Notes: generated by a model not told the origin, from the letters alone. DNA of 64,000 nucleotides from Platanthera guangdongensis (GCA_039583875.1 CM077149.1:154339249-154403248); one strand, 5' to 3'. Positions 10,621 through 21,708 are shown, counted from the first letter of the stretch. Program-made: numbers and translations.

Positions 10621-13240
10621 TGTTAACCCAAAAATCGGCGATCCTTCCCAAGGTGGCCAGCTGGCTCATCGTGACCCTTAGATTCTCCCTTTTGATCGCG
10701 ATGGGTCCCAGCGTAGGCGGACAGTTTCCCCTATCCGCATAGGTCTCCTAGCAACTGCGTGCCCTGCGGGACGGCAGGCTATTCCCATGGCTCACCCTCG
10801 CGGGACATGCGGTTAGGTCCGCTAATCATGCAGTACTTTTCCTTGCAGGAGTCCGCCAACAGCATTCCCAGGAGCGGCCTCCTATTTCGCCCAAGGGGCG
10901 GTGGTCTTCAGCCGCCGTCCGGCGAGGCCGCCCACCAGGGGCGGCGGCCTCCTGCCGCCGTCCGCCGAGGCCGCCCACCCGGGGCGGCCTCTGCCCGCCA
11001 GCCGGGCGGACTCCCCCCGGAGTCCGCCCAGGCCGCCCGCAAGGGGGCGGCCAGGCCTGCCGGGCGGACTCCCCCTGGAGTCCGCCCAGGCCGCCCGCTA
11101 GGGGGCGGCCCCGGCACCCAGCCGGGCGGACTCCCCCCGGAGTCCGCCCAGGCCGCCCGCAAGGGGGCGGCCAGGCCCGCCGGGCGGACTCCCCCTGGAG
11201 TCCGCCCAGGCCGCCCGCTAGGGGGTGGCCCCGGCAGTCAGCCGGGCGGACTCCCCCGGAGTCCGCCCAGGCCGCCCGCAAGGGGGCGGCCAGGCCCGCC
11301 GGGCGGACTCCCCCTGGAGTCCGCCCAGGCCGCCCGCGAGGGGGCGGCCCCGGCACCCAGCCGGGCGGACTCCCCCCGGAGTCCGCCCAGGCCGCCCGCA
11401 AGGGGGCGGCCAGGCCCGCCGGGCGGACTCCCCCTGGAGTCCGCCCAGGCCGCCCGCTAGGGGGCGGCCCCGGCACCCAGCCGGGCGGACTCCCCCCGGA
11501 GTCCGCCCAGGCCGCCCGCAAGGGGGCGGCCAGGCCCGCCGGGCGGACTCCCCCTGGAGTCCGCCCAGGCCGCCCGCTAGGGGGCGGCCCCGGCACCCTG
11601 CCAGGCGGACTCCCCCTGGAGTCCGCCCAGGCCGCCCGCTAGGGGGCGGCCCCGGCACCCAGCCGGGCGGACTCCCCCCGGAGTCCGCCCAGGCCGCCCG
11701 CAAGGGGGCGGCCAGGCCCGCCGGGCGGACTCCCCCCGGAGTCCGCCCAGGCCGCCCGCTAGGGGGCGGCCCCGGCACCCTGCCGGGCGGACTCCCCCCG
11801 GAGTCCGCCCAGGCCGCCCGCAATGGGGCGGCCAGGCCCGCCGGGCGGACTCCCCCTGGAGTCCGCCCAGGCCGCCCGCTAGGGGGCGGCCCCTTCACCC
11901 TGCCGGGCGGACTCCCCCTGGAGTCCGCCCAGGCCGCCCGCTAGGGGGCGGCCCCGGCGTCCAGCCGGGCGGACTCCACCCGGAGTCCGCCCAGGCCGCC
12001 CGCAAGGGGGCGGCCAGGCCCGCCGGGCAGACTCCTCCTGGAGTCCGCCCAGGCCGCCCGCTAGGGGGCGGCCCCGGCGTCCAGCCAGGCGGACTCCCCC
12101 CGGAGTCCGCCCAGGCCGCCCGCTAGGGGGCGGCCCCGGCGCCCTGCCGGGCGGACTCCACCCGGAGTCCGCCCAGGCCGCCCGCTAGGGGGCGGCCCCG
12201 GCGCCCTGCCGGGCGGACTCCCCCCTGGAGTCCGCCCAGGCCGCCCGCTAGGGGGCGGCCTCCGGCCTGCCGGGCGGACTCCTCCCGGAGTCCGCCCAGG
12301 TCGCCCGCCAGGGGTGGCCTCCACTTCTCTCCAGGAGCCTCCTTCCGCTTGCTTCATCAGTCACAGTGGCGGACGCAAAATCTCAGTCCGCGGAGTCCGC
12401 GCAGGTTGTCATCCTGACGTCACTGGGCCCCGCTTCTAAAAGAACTCCCTTGGGCCTATAAATAGCCCAAGGTGCCTCTCATTCTGGACAGTTCCTGGAT
12501 CCTGGTGGTGGAGACAAGTCTTGCCAGCTGCCCCTGCGGACTCCGTTTTCCAGTCCGTCATCACCTCTCCAGCAAGCTCAGCGGACTCAGTTTTCTGTCC
12601 GCGCAGTCCTCCACAGCTCTTCAGCAGCTTGCCAGCAGACTCTGCAGACTCAGTTTCTCAGTCCTCCAGCAGCTGGCAGACTCTTTTACTTAGTCTCTGG
12701 CAGCTTCTCTCCTCTGCTTTCTGGCATTTTCTTCTCTCTTAGCCGCCAGCTTCTCCTTGTACCCCTTATTTGATTTGTTGCAAAGGTGTACTTGTAAGCT
12801 TGTAACCTCTAGCTTTTAATAAAAGGAAAGCCCGTCGCAGGAGTGGCATTTAGGCCGCGGCGGGCGAAGTGTGTTGTTGCCGCTGCTAGCGGCCCCCTTC
12901 TTCTTCTCTCTGCTCAGCAAGCCTTGCTCCTCTGCTCAGCAAGCTTCTTCTCTGCTCAGCTCAGCTCTTCTCGGCAACCAACCTGCAAGCACAACCGTCA
13001 CATTAGCCGTCTGCTCGACAGCTCCTGATCAACCTCCTTCTCTTCTCTTGATCAACCCGCTCTGTTGATCAAGCTTCTCTCCTCTATCCCCGCAACCCTC
13101 TTTGACAAGCCGTTTGCTCCACTCTCGAGCACTCAGAGGCTTCCTTCCTTTCCTTCCTTTCCTCCTCTCCTAGCTTGTGAGACCGAACACCCCCTCCGTG
13201 TTAGCTGGCTGGTGCCCCGCGATGTTTCCGCGCATCAACA
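10621..13240 (+). repeat. 3' LTR of the TR-GAG element
   Basis: 2620 bp. Outside the array it is nearly identical to the 5' LTR, with TATAAATA at 12457-12464 and AATAAA at 12818-12823. The array (about 10890-12325) holds more 58/62-bp units than the 5' copy, which explains the extra ~390 bp. High identity suggests a fairly recent insertion. Confidence 0.92.
10890..12325 (+). repeat. GC-rich palindromic tandem array in U3 of 3' LTR
   Basis: About 23 units of the same 58/62-bp family as in the 5' LTR. Here the two unit types alternate very regularly between about 11000 and 11900, giving a clear ~120-bp higher-order repeat. The opening segment (10900-10990) is shorter than the matching part of the 5' LTR, so units or part-units were lost as well as gained. 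Confidence 0.9.
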
Positions 13241-13870
13241 GTACGTGTCATTTCAAGTATTGTCCTATTCCTTCTTTCAACAACACCATTTTGTTGTGGT
13301 GTCATTGGATTAGTAAGCTGTCTGTGGATGCCATGAATTTGACAGAATGTGATGAATTCATTATTTAGAAATTCACCGCCTCTATCACTTCGTATTGTTT
13401 TTATTTGGAACTTTGTTTGCTTTTCCACCAAAGCTTTAAACATTTGAAAATACTTATATACTTCTTATTTTTGCTTCATGAAGTATATCCATTGCATTCG
13501 TGAGTAATCGTCTACTATAAGTAGAAAATAACTATTACCTGATATTGATGGAGTTCTTGTCGGGCCCCATACATCCATATGAATAAGTTGTAATGGTTTA
13601 GAGGCTTTCCATGTTGAATATTGAGGAATTACTTGTTGGCTTTGCTTACCTTATGCAAAATCTTCACATAATTCAGCACTACAAGATATTGTTGGTAATC
13701 CTCTCACAAGTGAATATTTCCCTAACTTGTGTAGATCGGCCATATTCAGATGACCATATCTTTTATGCCAAATACTTGATAGGTTGTGCTCCTCTTTAGA
13801 TATATAAGACATATGATGTCTCATAACATAAGGAAAAATCTTATTTTGCGCCATGTTAATTGTCGTCATA
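13241..13870 (-). pseudogene. Ty1/copia pol fragment: GAG-pre-integrase and integrase core
   Basis: The upstream half of the copia interrupted by the TR-GAG element. From 13869 downwards it reads the zinc-binding pre-integrase region (IWHKRYGHLNMADLHKLG, 13790-13740), then PLQLIHMDVWGPTRTPSIS and the integrase core to IKTIRSDRGGEFLNNEF and NPMTPQQNGVVERRNRTIL at about 13260. The core Asp and Glu residues are visible. Removing 4623-13245 joins ERRNRTILEMTRT to KQLPKEFCAEAVN at 4616, the normal copia order. Stops and a frame change near 13650 and 13470 show it was already decayed. Gag, protease and the 5' LTR are not found upstream. Confidence 0.87.
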
Positions 13871-13992
13871 ACATGTTGGGAAGCGACATCAATAATCTAA
13901 CACTGATTATTTTTAAATACTACTTCATTCCCAGTTTGAATTATGATGTCTCATAACACTGATTATTTTTTAATTGTCATCATAACATGTTG
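13871..13992. other. Short AT-rich junction with an internal duplication
   Basis: The words ATGATGTCTCATAACA and GTCATCATAACATGTTG from the copia edge at 13810-13880 recur at 13943-13990, indicating a small imperfect duplication next to the minisatellite. No gene. Confidence 0.5.
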
Positions 13993-14910
13993 CTCGGAGG
14001 CAACTGTTGTGAGCAGCGCGCTGCCCGGAGGCAGTTGCTGTGAGGAGCGTGCTGCCCGCATGCAGTTGTTGGGTGGAGCGCGCTGCCCGAAGGCAGCTGC
14101 TGTGAGCAGCAAGCTACCCGAAGGCGGGTGTTGAAAGAAGCGCGCTGCTCGGAGGCAGTTGCTGTGAGGAGCGAGCTGCACAAAGGCAGTTTCTGTGAGA
14201 GCGCGCTGCCCCGAGGCAGTTGCTGTGTGGAGTGCGTTGGTCGGATGTAGTTGCTATGAGGAGCGCGCTGCCCGGAGGCAGGTGCTGTAAGAAGCGCGCT
14301 GCCCGGAGGCAGGTGCTGTAAGGAGTGACCTGCACGGAGGCAATTGCTATAAGAGCGCGCTGCCCGAAGGCAGTTGCTGTGAGGAGCGCGCTGCACGGAG
14401 GCAGTTGCTGTGAGAAGCGCGCTGCCCGGAGGCAGGTACTGTGAGAAGCGCGCTGCCCGGAGGCAGTTGCTGTGAGGAGCGCGCTGCACAAAGGCAGTTG
14501 CTGTGAGAGCGTGCTACCCGGAGGCAGTTACTGTGAGGAGCGTGCTCCACAGAGACAGTTGTTATGAGGAGCGAGCTGCCTGGAGGCAGGTGATGTGAGA
14601 AGCGCGCTGCCCGGAGGCAGTTGCTATGAGGAGCGCGCTGCACAAAGGCAGGTGTTGTGAGAAGAGCGCTGCCTAGAGGCAGTTGCTGTGAGGAGCGCGC
14701 TGCACAAAGGCAGTTGCTGTGAGAGTGCACTGACCGGAGTCAGATGCTGTGAGGAGCGCGCTGCACGGAGGCAGTTGCTATGAGAGCGTGCTGCCCGAAG
14801 GCAGTTGCTGTGAGGAGCGCGTTGCACAGAGGCAGTTGCTGTCAGAAGGGCGCTGCATGGAGGCAGTTGCTGTAAGAAGCGCACTGCCCGAAGGCAGTTG
14901 CTGTAAGTAT
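13993..14910. repeat. 31-bp minisatellite, about 29 copies
   Basis: Head-to-tail units close to GAGGCAGTTGCTGTGAGGAGCGCGCTGCCCG with point differences and a few 29-30-bp units. Because 31 is not a multiple of three, each frame is mostly open and reads a 31-residue repeat, which makes long but meaningless open frames. No protein is called. Confidence 0.9.
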
Positions 14911-15208
14911 AAGTGGACGCCTTTGTACTTGGACGAAGTGAGTATGTATTTCAAATTGCGCAGATGATTCTCGCCTTCTATAGACCTAAAATAAGAAAGC
15001 TTTTAAAGTTATTAGAGTTACAGTCGTGAGACTGTTCTTGTGGAAATTTGTATGAAGAATTCGTAATAAAGTACAACTGATAAATGCTACAATAGGTAGA
15101 GCTTTGCTGATAGGTACGAAGCCCCCTATTGGGCTGGTCGACTTTGGGGTTGCCCCCTAGTCCGTTTTAGCAAACGGTTAGCCGATTTCCTGTCAGAGGA
15201 TTTGGTGC
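14911..15208. other. Unassigned flank between minisatellite and gypsy gag
   Basis: No recognisable gene. From about 15110 the sequence probably belongs to the gypsy element downstream of gag, but no protease motif is visible before it merges with unrelated AT-rich sequence. Confidence 0.4.
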
Positions 15209-16594
15209 TTAGCTCCGTAAGAATTTCCCCAGGTGGCCTTGTTTGATGAGATGCTCGATCTCCTCCTTAAGTTTTGAGCAATCTTCTGTGTTGTGCCCTC
15301 GCCCATGGTGGAACTCACAGTACTTTGTCTGGTCCCCCATATTTTTAGCGAGGGGTCTGGGCTTGCGGAGCGCCTCGCTGCCTTGGATTGCGTAAAGCAC
15401 GTTTGTTATGGAGGTATTGAGGGGCGTATAATCCTGGGGCGGTTGATCTCTCTGTTGGTCACATTGGCGTTGCCCGTTCCGACGTTCTTCTCGGAATCTT
15501 CCTTCTTGGAGTTGAGGAGCTGGTTCCTTCTCCTTCTTGAGCTTCTGGTTCCCGTCAAACTGTTGACGATGTGCTTCAATAGCCTCGTCGGCTGCGATCT
15601 GCGCCTCTATACGCTGTACGAGATCGGGGTAGCTAGGGACGGTTTCCCTCATTAATGCAGAATAGAAACTGCTAGGACGGAGACCCCCAAGGAACACCCC
15701 TCTTAACAGCTCTGGGTCGACACTTGGGATTTGGCGGGTTTCTGCAGAAAACCTGCGGAAGAAGTCCTTCAAAGACTCCCCTTCATTCTGACGGAAACCT
15801 GATAAGTGGGAAGGGTCGTGGATGATCCTCCGATTCGCTATAAACTGATCCGCGAACTGTCTTGCTAGTTCTGTGAAGTTGGGAATGGTGCCCACCCTCA
15901 AGGAGTGAAACCACGTGCGAGCCTTCCCCTTGAGAGTGGTTGGGAACACTTGGCAGAGTAACTGATCAGACACGTTGTAGATCCTCATAATGGTAGTGAA
16001 GTGGTTGACATGCTCCAACGGATCGTCGGTTCCATCGAACGTCTCGATGTTTGGTAACTTAAAACTATGAGGAATTGGACGGGCCAGGATTTGTGGTGCG
16101 ATGGGGGAGCATTGACAGAGTGGTCGGCGAATATGAATGTCTCGTTGACCGGCTTGCCGGTATTCTTCTGCGATCACTTCCCAAATCTCTTCCTGGGTAA
16201 ACCTCTCGAGTGGGGGAAGTCGGGCCTCGTCTCCCCAGCTGTGGCGGTGTTGCCCAATTTCAGTTCCTCCACGGACCTGGTGAGTGGAGTTGGCGACGTC
16301 AGAGTATTCCTCGGGAGCCTCTTGTCTTGGATCTTCTTGCGCCCTGCCATGACTTGGCGGCGACGGGTTATCTGGTGCTAGAGGAGGAGTAGGAGGCGCT
16401 CTTAGAGTCGTGAGCAGAGCAAGCATCTCAGTTTGTTGCTCCTTCATTTGTCGAATTCGCCCCTCGAGGGCGGTGGCAGGAGCAGAAGCGGCCTCTGCGG
16501 TCAATGACACGTCCACCAAAGAGTGGGAGAGTGCTGGTTCAGTATTTCTTTCTGGGACAGATCGTTCAGCTGGGCGGGCACTTCTCTTTGACAT
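15209..16594 (-). CDS. gag: Ty3/gypsy Gag protein, open
   Basis: An uninterrupted 461-codon reading frame encoding a retrotransposon capsid protein. The start is ATG at 16594-16592 (MSKRSARPAERSVPE); the frame is open further up to the primer-binding site but has no ATG there. A low-complexity N-terminus with a coiled-coil-like LEGRIRQMKEQQTEMLALL (about residues 65-85) precedes the Gag domain at about 180-340 (KLPNIETFDGTDDPLEHVNH, KGKARTWFHSLRVGTIPNF, EGESLKDFFRRFSAETRQI). Near residues 425-440 is CEFHHGRGHNTEDC, a C-x2-H-x4-H-x4-C knuckle-like motif. The family resembles Tat/Ogre-type gypsy Gags. It sits just inside a recognisable primer site and LTR, but pol is gone. It is transposon-derived and probably not used by the host. 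Confidence 0.88.
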   Translation of the reverse strand: MSKRSARPAERSVPERNTEPALSHSLVDVSLTAEAASAPATALEGRIRQMKEQQTEMLALLTTLRAPPTPPLAPDNPSPPSHGRAQEDPRQEAPEEYSDVANSTHQVRGGTEIGQHRHSWGDEARLPPLERFTQEEIWEVIAEEYRQAGQRDIHIRRPLCQCSPIAPQILARPIPHSFKLPNIETFDGTDDPLEHVNHFTTIMRIYNVSDQLLCQVFPTTLKGKARTWFHSLRVGTIPNFTELARQFADQFIANRRIIHDPSHLSGFRQNEGESLKDFFRRFSAETRQIPSVDPELLRGVFLGGLRPSSFYSALMRETVPSYPDLVQRIEAQIAADEAIEAHRQQFDGNQKLKKEKEPAPQLQEGRFREERRNGQRQCDQQRDQPPQDYTPLNTSITNVLYAIQGSEALRKPRPLAKNMGDQTKYCEFHHGRGHNTEDCSKLKEEIEHLIKQGHLGKFLRS

Positions 16595-16657
16595 TGAAGT
16601 GGAACTTGGATGTTGCAAAGAGGGAGGTCTTGACTTCTGAAGGATGTTGATAATCGA

Positions 16658-16680
16658 ATTTCCCACAGAAGACGCCAAAC
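16658..16680 (-). promoter_or_regulatory. Primer-binding site of the gypsy element
   Basis: On the minus strand the LTR end ...CCCGCAACA is followed by TTTGGCGTCTTCTGTGGG, close to the TTTGGCGCCGTCTGTGGGAA that marks the primer site in Tat-type gypsy elements. This fixes the LTR boundary and element orientation. Confidence 0.75.
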
Positions 16681-17759
16681 TGTTGCGGGCTAACTCGATG
16701 CCCCGGTCGGACCAGATTCAGCTGGGCCGCCTTAGCTTGCGGGGAGGTCGAGCGCGCACACAGTCAGAGAAAAGGAAAGATCGACTCAAAATGTGATGAT
16801 GTGGAAAAACCCGTCAACTGGGTAAAAAACCACGTGACCGGATCTGTGCCGGTCAAAATCCACAAGCTGCTTGTGAATACAGTGCGTTTGGAGAATCGGG
16901 GCGACAGGCCGCTCCCGTTACAATTTGAGGTGAGAGAAGAGGACTACAGCTTCTCGCGGGCAACAGGCTGCGTCACGGAAGTGCTTTGGGTACTAGAATT
17001 TGAGTGGTGGCACTGGTGCTCTATAGCTTGGAGTGCGGGTCCGCCGCACGCCTACTTGCACGGATCGCCCTCTTCCTTCTACTCGCACTGGGACTTAGGC
17101 ATTTTCCGGCTCGTGGTGCACTGGTGGCTCGTGGTGGCTCGTTGTGGCTCGAGGTGGCAGGAGGATGATCTGAGGGAGGAGTACGACAGAGCTCTGACCT
17201 GAGGAAGAAGATGACCAGGAGTCAAAAGATGAATTATGAGGAGGCCCTGGGGCTCCTTTTATAGCCTCCTGGAGATGATTATGGAGGGTCCCACCACCAA
17301 CTTAGTGGGTGGTTACCCACCGGATCAGACGACAACGGATTATGCATCTGGCGGTGGCGGTTGACGGCGGCGGCTGGTGGCGTGCGGCCGGCTGGCGGCG
17401 GGCGGGCGGCGGGCGGGCGGCGGCGGGCGGCCGGCGGGCGGCGGCGCGCGGCGGCGGGCGGGCGGCGGCCGGCCGCCGGCGGCGAGTGGCGGCGGCCGGC
17501 GGCGGTTGGCGGTAGTTGTTGAATGGGAGGCCACCATGATCTCTCCTATTATGATGTAGATCATGGGGGGAGTGACTTGACTAGTAAAACCCATGATCTC
17601 CATAATTGGAGGGATCATGGGAGAGATGACTAAGTGCACACTCATTCATATATACATGGAGCTTCATCCCCATCAATAATTATTACCAAATGAGCTTATT
17701 TATTCCCGTATTTTCTCAATATGTAAATATATTATCAGAGTGAGAGAAAATACGCGTCA
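16681..17759 (-). repeat. 5' LTR of the truncated gypsy element
   Basis: Inner edge TGTTGCGGGC (plus-strand reading) at 16681; the outer edge is placed at ...ACGCGTCA, 17759, because it ends in CA and lies before a tRNA-like sequence. Length about 1.08 kb. On the minus strand TATAAAAGGAGCC (17260 downwards) is the probable TATA box. It contains the GGC/GGGC-rich low-complexity tract at 17341-17520. The outer edge cannot be checked with a TSD because the other end of the element is lost. Confidence 0.62.
17341..17520. repeat. GC-rich low-complexity tract
   Basis: Imperfect GGCGGGC/GGCGGCC repeats inside the gypsy LTR. Open frames rich in Gly, Arg, Ala or Pro across it reflect composition only. 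Confidence 0.85.
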
Positions 17760-17990
17760 TGCTGTCAGCTCAGTTGGTGATGAAAAGTGGTATTAAGGCT
17801 CCTTATCAAGGGTTGCGAGTTCGAAACCTAGCACCAACACCGCGCCGGAAATGTGTTGGGGTGTACGGCATGCGGGCCTTATTATTGTTTTGGCTAAACC
17901 ACCGAATGCGAGCGTGCTCCGTGTGGGCCGTCGACTTCGGATTGTATGACCGGATCGTTACATATATAGTCAAGGAAAGTCGCCGGTGAA
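17760..17990 (+). mobile_element. Possible tRNA-derived SINE head
   Basis: CAGCTCAGTTGG at 17766-17778 fits a pol III A box and GAGTTCGAAACC at about 17817-17829 fits a B box, with tRNA-like spacing. The T-arm stem does not pair properly, so this is not a working tRNA gene. The downstream 160 bp has a GC-rich body; no poly(A)/poly(T) tail or flanking duplication was found, so the extent is uncertain. Confidence 0.4.
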
Positions 17991-19549
17991 AATAAGGGAG
18001 GAGTTATCCGTGAAATGCGTGAGATATGCTGGACGAACAAAAAAAACAACCGCCGAATAAGTAAAGACGTGGGTCACCAGATTTTCAGTCTGTCACCTAA
18101 ACAACCCTAAACCCTTAACAATCTTATTATTTAATGTCTTTGTGCTTACATTTTTAATACAAAATAAAAATGTTTTAAAATGGTACACTAATCAAATTTC
18201 TATCAACTGTAATTGGACTGAATTTAATGTAATTAATTGTATTATATATGGTTGTCATGTGAACGCGTCTCCTGGCACTTGCATTTAGTTTCCCTTAGCT
18301 CATTGTCCTTTTACAATTTATTATTATAGTTATATTTATTTAGCAATTTTTGGATTATACCCTCATAATTAATTTCATTCATAAATAAACACATATATAT
18401 TGAAAATTAGCCTGCCTACCAATTAAGTTCTATACTCATGATATTATTTTCCCAGTTTGGACAAAAACGTCACAGAAAATATGTTTATCAATTAGCATGC
18501 ATGACAATGGTTGAGACCTCAATCTACAAATGAAAAGTAAATTTGAACATAAAAGTGAATGAAATTCCTCGAGTGAGGTCAGGCATTCACTAACACTGGT
18601 TCACGGCCGCTATCACCGTGCCAAACAGAGCCTAATATTTTAGTGAGACGTAAAGAATTCAAAATTTTATTTGTCAGCAGACTTTCTGACAATTTCATTA
18701 ATATCCTGTTCAGCCTGTGCGATTGGCTGACCTAGGTTCACTTTACTTCTCTGCTTATATCTTCTGTGGTCCTAGTTGAGCCCAGCAAAGTCCAGCATCA
18801 TTCCTTACATTCAACTTAGGTATATATATATAATATATGTAATATATAAATTAATAAATATATGTGTGTATAAACTATGTAATGAAATATATATATTATA
18901 TATACTAAGATTCGACATTCATTTATTTTTCCGTACTAATTCCCAACGGACGAAAAATTCCAAGTTGACTTAAAGTTTAAATAATAAATATAGAATAAAA
19001 GTTTCCCGAAAAAGTCCTTTAATTGCATCTTAATTTCTTGTCTCCTCCCGTCTCCCTCATCCGTGGTCAGTGAATGTTATAGGTTGCGTTTGGCGCGTGG
19101 TGGCAACTGGAGAAGTAGTGATGTAAAACAATGATGAATAATCAGATATTTTGTAAAATACTGACATAATCAGAACAGCGCTTGCACAAAATAATTATGA
19201 AATTCTAGTCAATTTTATTTAAAATTCTGAGTTATTAATCAAACGACTATGTTAATAAGGGGTAAGATAGAACCCAAAATAATTGATCAACTCTAAACCC
19301 TAGCAGAGGTATCAATCCTAGCAGAGGAGGCGTTTGGCGGTTTCTAGGATAGGGAAGTGGCTCGTCGACATGTTAAGGAGGAGTCGACTTGAGGATGCAA
19401 GTCTTGGCGAGGACCTTTCTACTCGAGAGGCATCCACTGAGACAAACCCGCCGGCAGTATCAGAGATGGAGTGTGAAGGAGGAGGCATACAATGATGACG
19501 TCGGTGGAGGCAGCCTAGGGAGAATCTATAAAAATTACACAAAATAGGT
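17991..19549. other. AT-rich intergenic DNA
   Basis: No gene, RNA or clear repeat terminus recognised. It includes (TA)-rich segments near 18830-18910 and short open frames without recognisable domains. A GC-richer piece at 19310-19500 shows no family resemblance I can name. Confidence 0.5.
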
Positions 19550-20843
19550 GAAAGTGGAAAAAAGGTCGCACGAACACTCAACCACAAGTGGAGACAAGAA
19601 AAAATCAGTAACAACAGCAGCACAAGTGTCTGTAATTGAAATTAACTTTTTTACAGAATGAGGTATACATTACAAGACATGATTTACAATGTAACCAAAG
19701 AAACAGAAATATGCAACAAGAAATTAACTGCGCGGACATATAATTATAACAGCACAAGTCGCCAGACCGCTAGCCGACTCCGTCGAGACTGCTAAAGCCG
19801 TCTATCTACGGCTAACCATGCAGACTGCTATTATTGAAATGCTGAAAAAACTTGAACAGAACGAGCTGATTGACCGGGTGAACTGCTCTGCTTATCCGCA
19901 CCTGGGACGAAGAGATCGAGTCGCAGAGACCGCGACCTGCTGCTATCCGCCGATTGCTATCCTCGAACTATTCTACACCAAGCTTTCACTAGTTGTTTAA
20001 CCGCTTGATGTTAGCCGCACAACCTGCACAGAATTAACTTCCTTAGTCACAGCGGTAAGAAAACCGTAACCGCAAAAACCAAGCCCGCGCTAGTTCTTAT
20101 TGTTCACTGTTATTTATGACGAACTGAAAACTCCTATTTATAGGTGTGAGGAGTGTCGTCACCACCCATAGCGACAGGATAACCGCTCGTCAGACCAGTC
20201 GGCTAACACCGCATATCCGCACAAGCGCGAATATAAAACATGTCCACCGCTAAAGAGGCAATCCGCACAAGTGCATGGAGACCATCTTTTCCGCAAGAAC
20301 AACTAGACTGTCAGGCTTTCTAACACAACTCCAGTCTACGCAAAGTTCGGCGAGCTCAAGAAGAAGTCCGCAACACAAGCGATCTCGGCGAGCTAGGCAC
20401 CAAAGCTGGACTTAGTCCCACAAGACCAAGTCCACGACAAGTTTCGCGGTCTCCAAGTAACCATGCCACCTGATAACAAGACTGCGCCCAATCTGAACAC
20501 CAGTCTGCCACCTTGCGGACTACCCCATCAAACCGTGCGACTTCCAGGTAAACCAGTTCGCGCACCTGTGCCGACCTCCACGATCAACAACCAGACCGCA
20601 AGCACAGAAACGAGTCAGATAACGGCGAGCTCCAGAAGAGTCCGCCACAACCGCGGTTAGCCAACCCTAACCGCCCGATTAACCAAGGATGTTTGCTGAG
20701 CCAGACCACAAGGTATAACCGGCACCTGCCAGAGGCAGTCTGCCAAAGCTGTCCGCCAGACCGTGGGGGACTCTGCGGTTTGTGCGGTTTGACCAGTCTA
20801 ACCGCCCAACTTCACTTTTAATCCTGCTTCAACAACTTCAACA
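19550..20843 (-). repeat. Copia A-related LTR, lower copy (minus)
   Basis: About 1.29 kb. The minus strand starts TGTTGAAGTTGTTGAAG at 20843. On the plus strand the block GGTCGCACGAACACTCAACC...CAGTAACAACAG...TTTTTTACAG matches the U5/R block of the copy at 21740-21840 and, more distantly, the R-U5 of the copia A LTRs at 47-48 kb. A TATA box (CTATTTATAGGTGTGAGG on the plus strand, 20132-20150) marks the minus-strand promoter. The lower edge is approximate. Confidence 0.6.
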
Positions 20844-21708
20844 GAATCTCAGGGGGGCCGCAAGCCCCCCCCCCCCCCCCCCCCAAGATGTTTTGTAAAA
20901 TAGATTATGAATTTGGATTTTCCTCGTCGAACCAATAAATTTTGACTAATTATACGTCAAAAACGGTATCCGGATAAGAGAAAAAAATCCAAAAATGTGA
21001 AGCCGTTCTTTTTTTGTTGGAAAAGAAGAAAGATGATGCAAGAGCTAACTGGTTTAATTAATTTTTGTGTAGATGACATATAAATCTAGTTGAGATAGCG
21101 ACAACCAACTTTGACTTCGTCAAGTCCACCTTCTTCTTTACTCATAGGTTATTCGGAATCTCTGAAAGAAACACCATCGTCATCTTCGACATGCTATAGT
21201 GCGACATATTCTTTACTCATTTTTTGTAATTTTTCTTATTTTAATAGTGTCTCCTTTACTACAAGCTCAAACTTCTGGAATGGTTCGGGCCCCCTCTTGT
21301 TAAAATTCTTGGATCCGCCCCCGGAGGCAGCAATGGAGTTAGCGGGACTCTGTGATCTAGGACAGACAAGTCACGTATGCAGGAAAGTTCGATGCATGGT
21401 CTTTGCCTTCGCCGACGTGATACTCGATGCTCAATGCTTTGTGGAAGGCAGAAGAAGAACAAACATCTTCATGAATCGTAGCCCTCGTGATTTGGAGTTG
21501 TGGCGGTTCCTGCTAGAGACGAAAAAAATTTGTTTGGCGGTGCCGTGTAAAAAACTGGGGCGGGCTGCTAGCAAAATGCTGCCACAAACAAAGTCATAAT
21601 GTGCGGGCGACAAACAGCTAGAAGGAGCGGTTGGCGATCTCATAGCGCAAGTTAGCAGCAAATCGCAGAACTGTGAAAATTTTCAAGATATCAGGTTGAT
21701 CGCACTGA
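20844..21708 (-). other. Short non-coding interval between two copia A-related LTRs
   Basis: Bounded on the low side by an LTR start and on the high side by GCACTGATACCA at 21698-21709, which on the minus strand reads TGGTATCAG, the start of an initiator-tRNA primer site. The 865 bp between hold no gag or pol domain I can recognise. It may be an internally deleted or TRIM-like element. A run of 20 C at 20865-20884 may be a consensus error. Confidence 0.5.

Larger units (their letters stand above)
4623..13240 (+). mobile_element. Gag-only LTR retrotransposon (TR-GAG type), 8.6 kb
   Basis: A complete non-autonomous LTR element. Both LTRs begin TGTTAACC and end GCATCAACA: 5' LTR 4623-6850, 3' LTR 10621-13240. 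The 5-bp duplication GTACG flanks it exactly (4618-4622 and 13241-13245). A polypurine tract (GTGCGGGGATTA) abuts the 3' LTR. The 3.8-kb internal region encodes only a gag-like protein. No protease, integrase, RT or RNase H is seen, so movement would need enzymes from another element. The family description that fits is TR-GAG/LARD. The insertion splits a minus-strand copia integrase. The LTRs differ by about 390 bp, mainly in the length of the GC-rich array they carry. Confidence 0.93.

Noticed and set aside
13963..14884. Periodic open frames reading QLPPGSALLTATASGQRAPHS-like repeats
   Set aside because: Produced by a 31-bp minisatellite; all frames look alike, so there is no coding signal.
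17309..17645. Gly/Arg- and Pro-rich frames
   Set aside because: Low-complexity GGC tract within a gypsy LTR.
17760..17835. Functional tRNA gene
   Set aside because: A and B boxes are present, but the T stem and acceptor do not pair, so only a tRNA-like SINE head is proposed.
19800..20000. Short plus-strand frame (MQTAIIEMLKKLEQNELIDR) as a small gene
   Set aside because: It lies antisense within a copia A-related LTR, has no homologue I recognise and no supporting signals.
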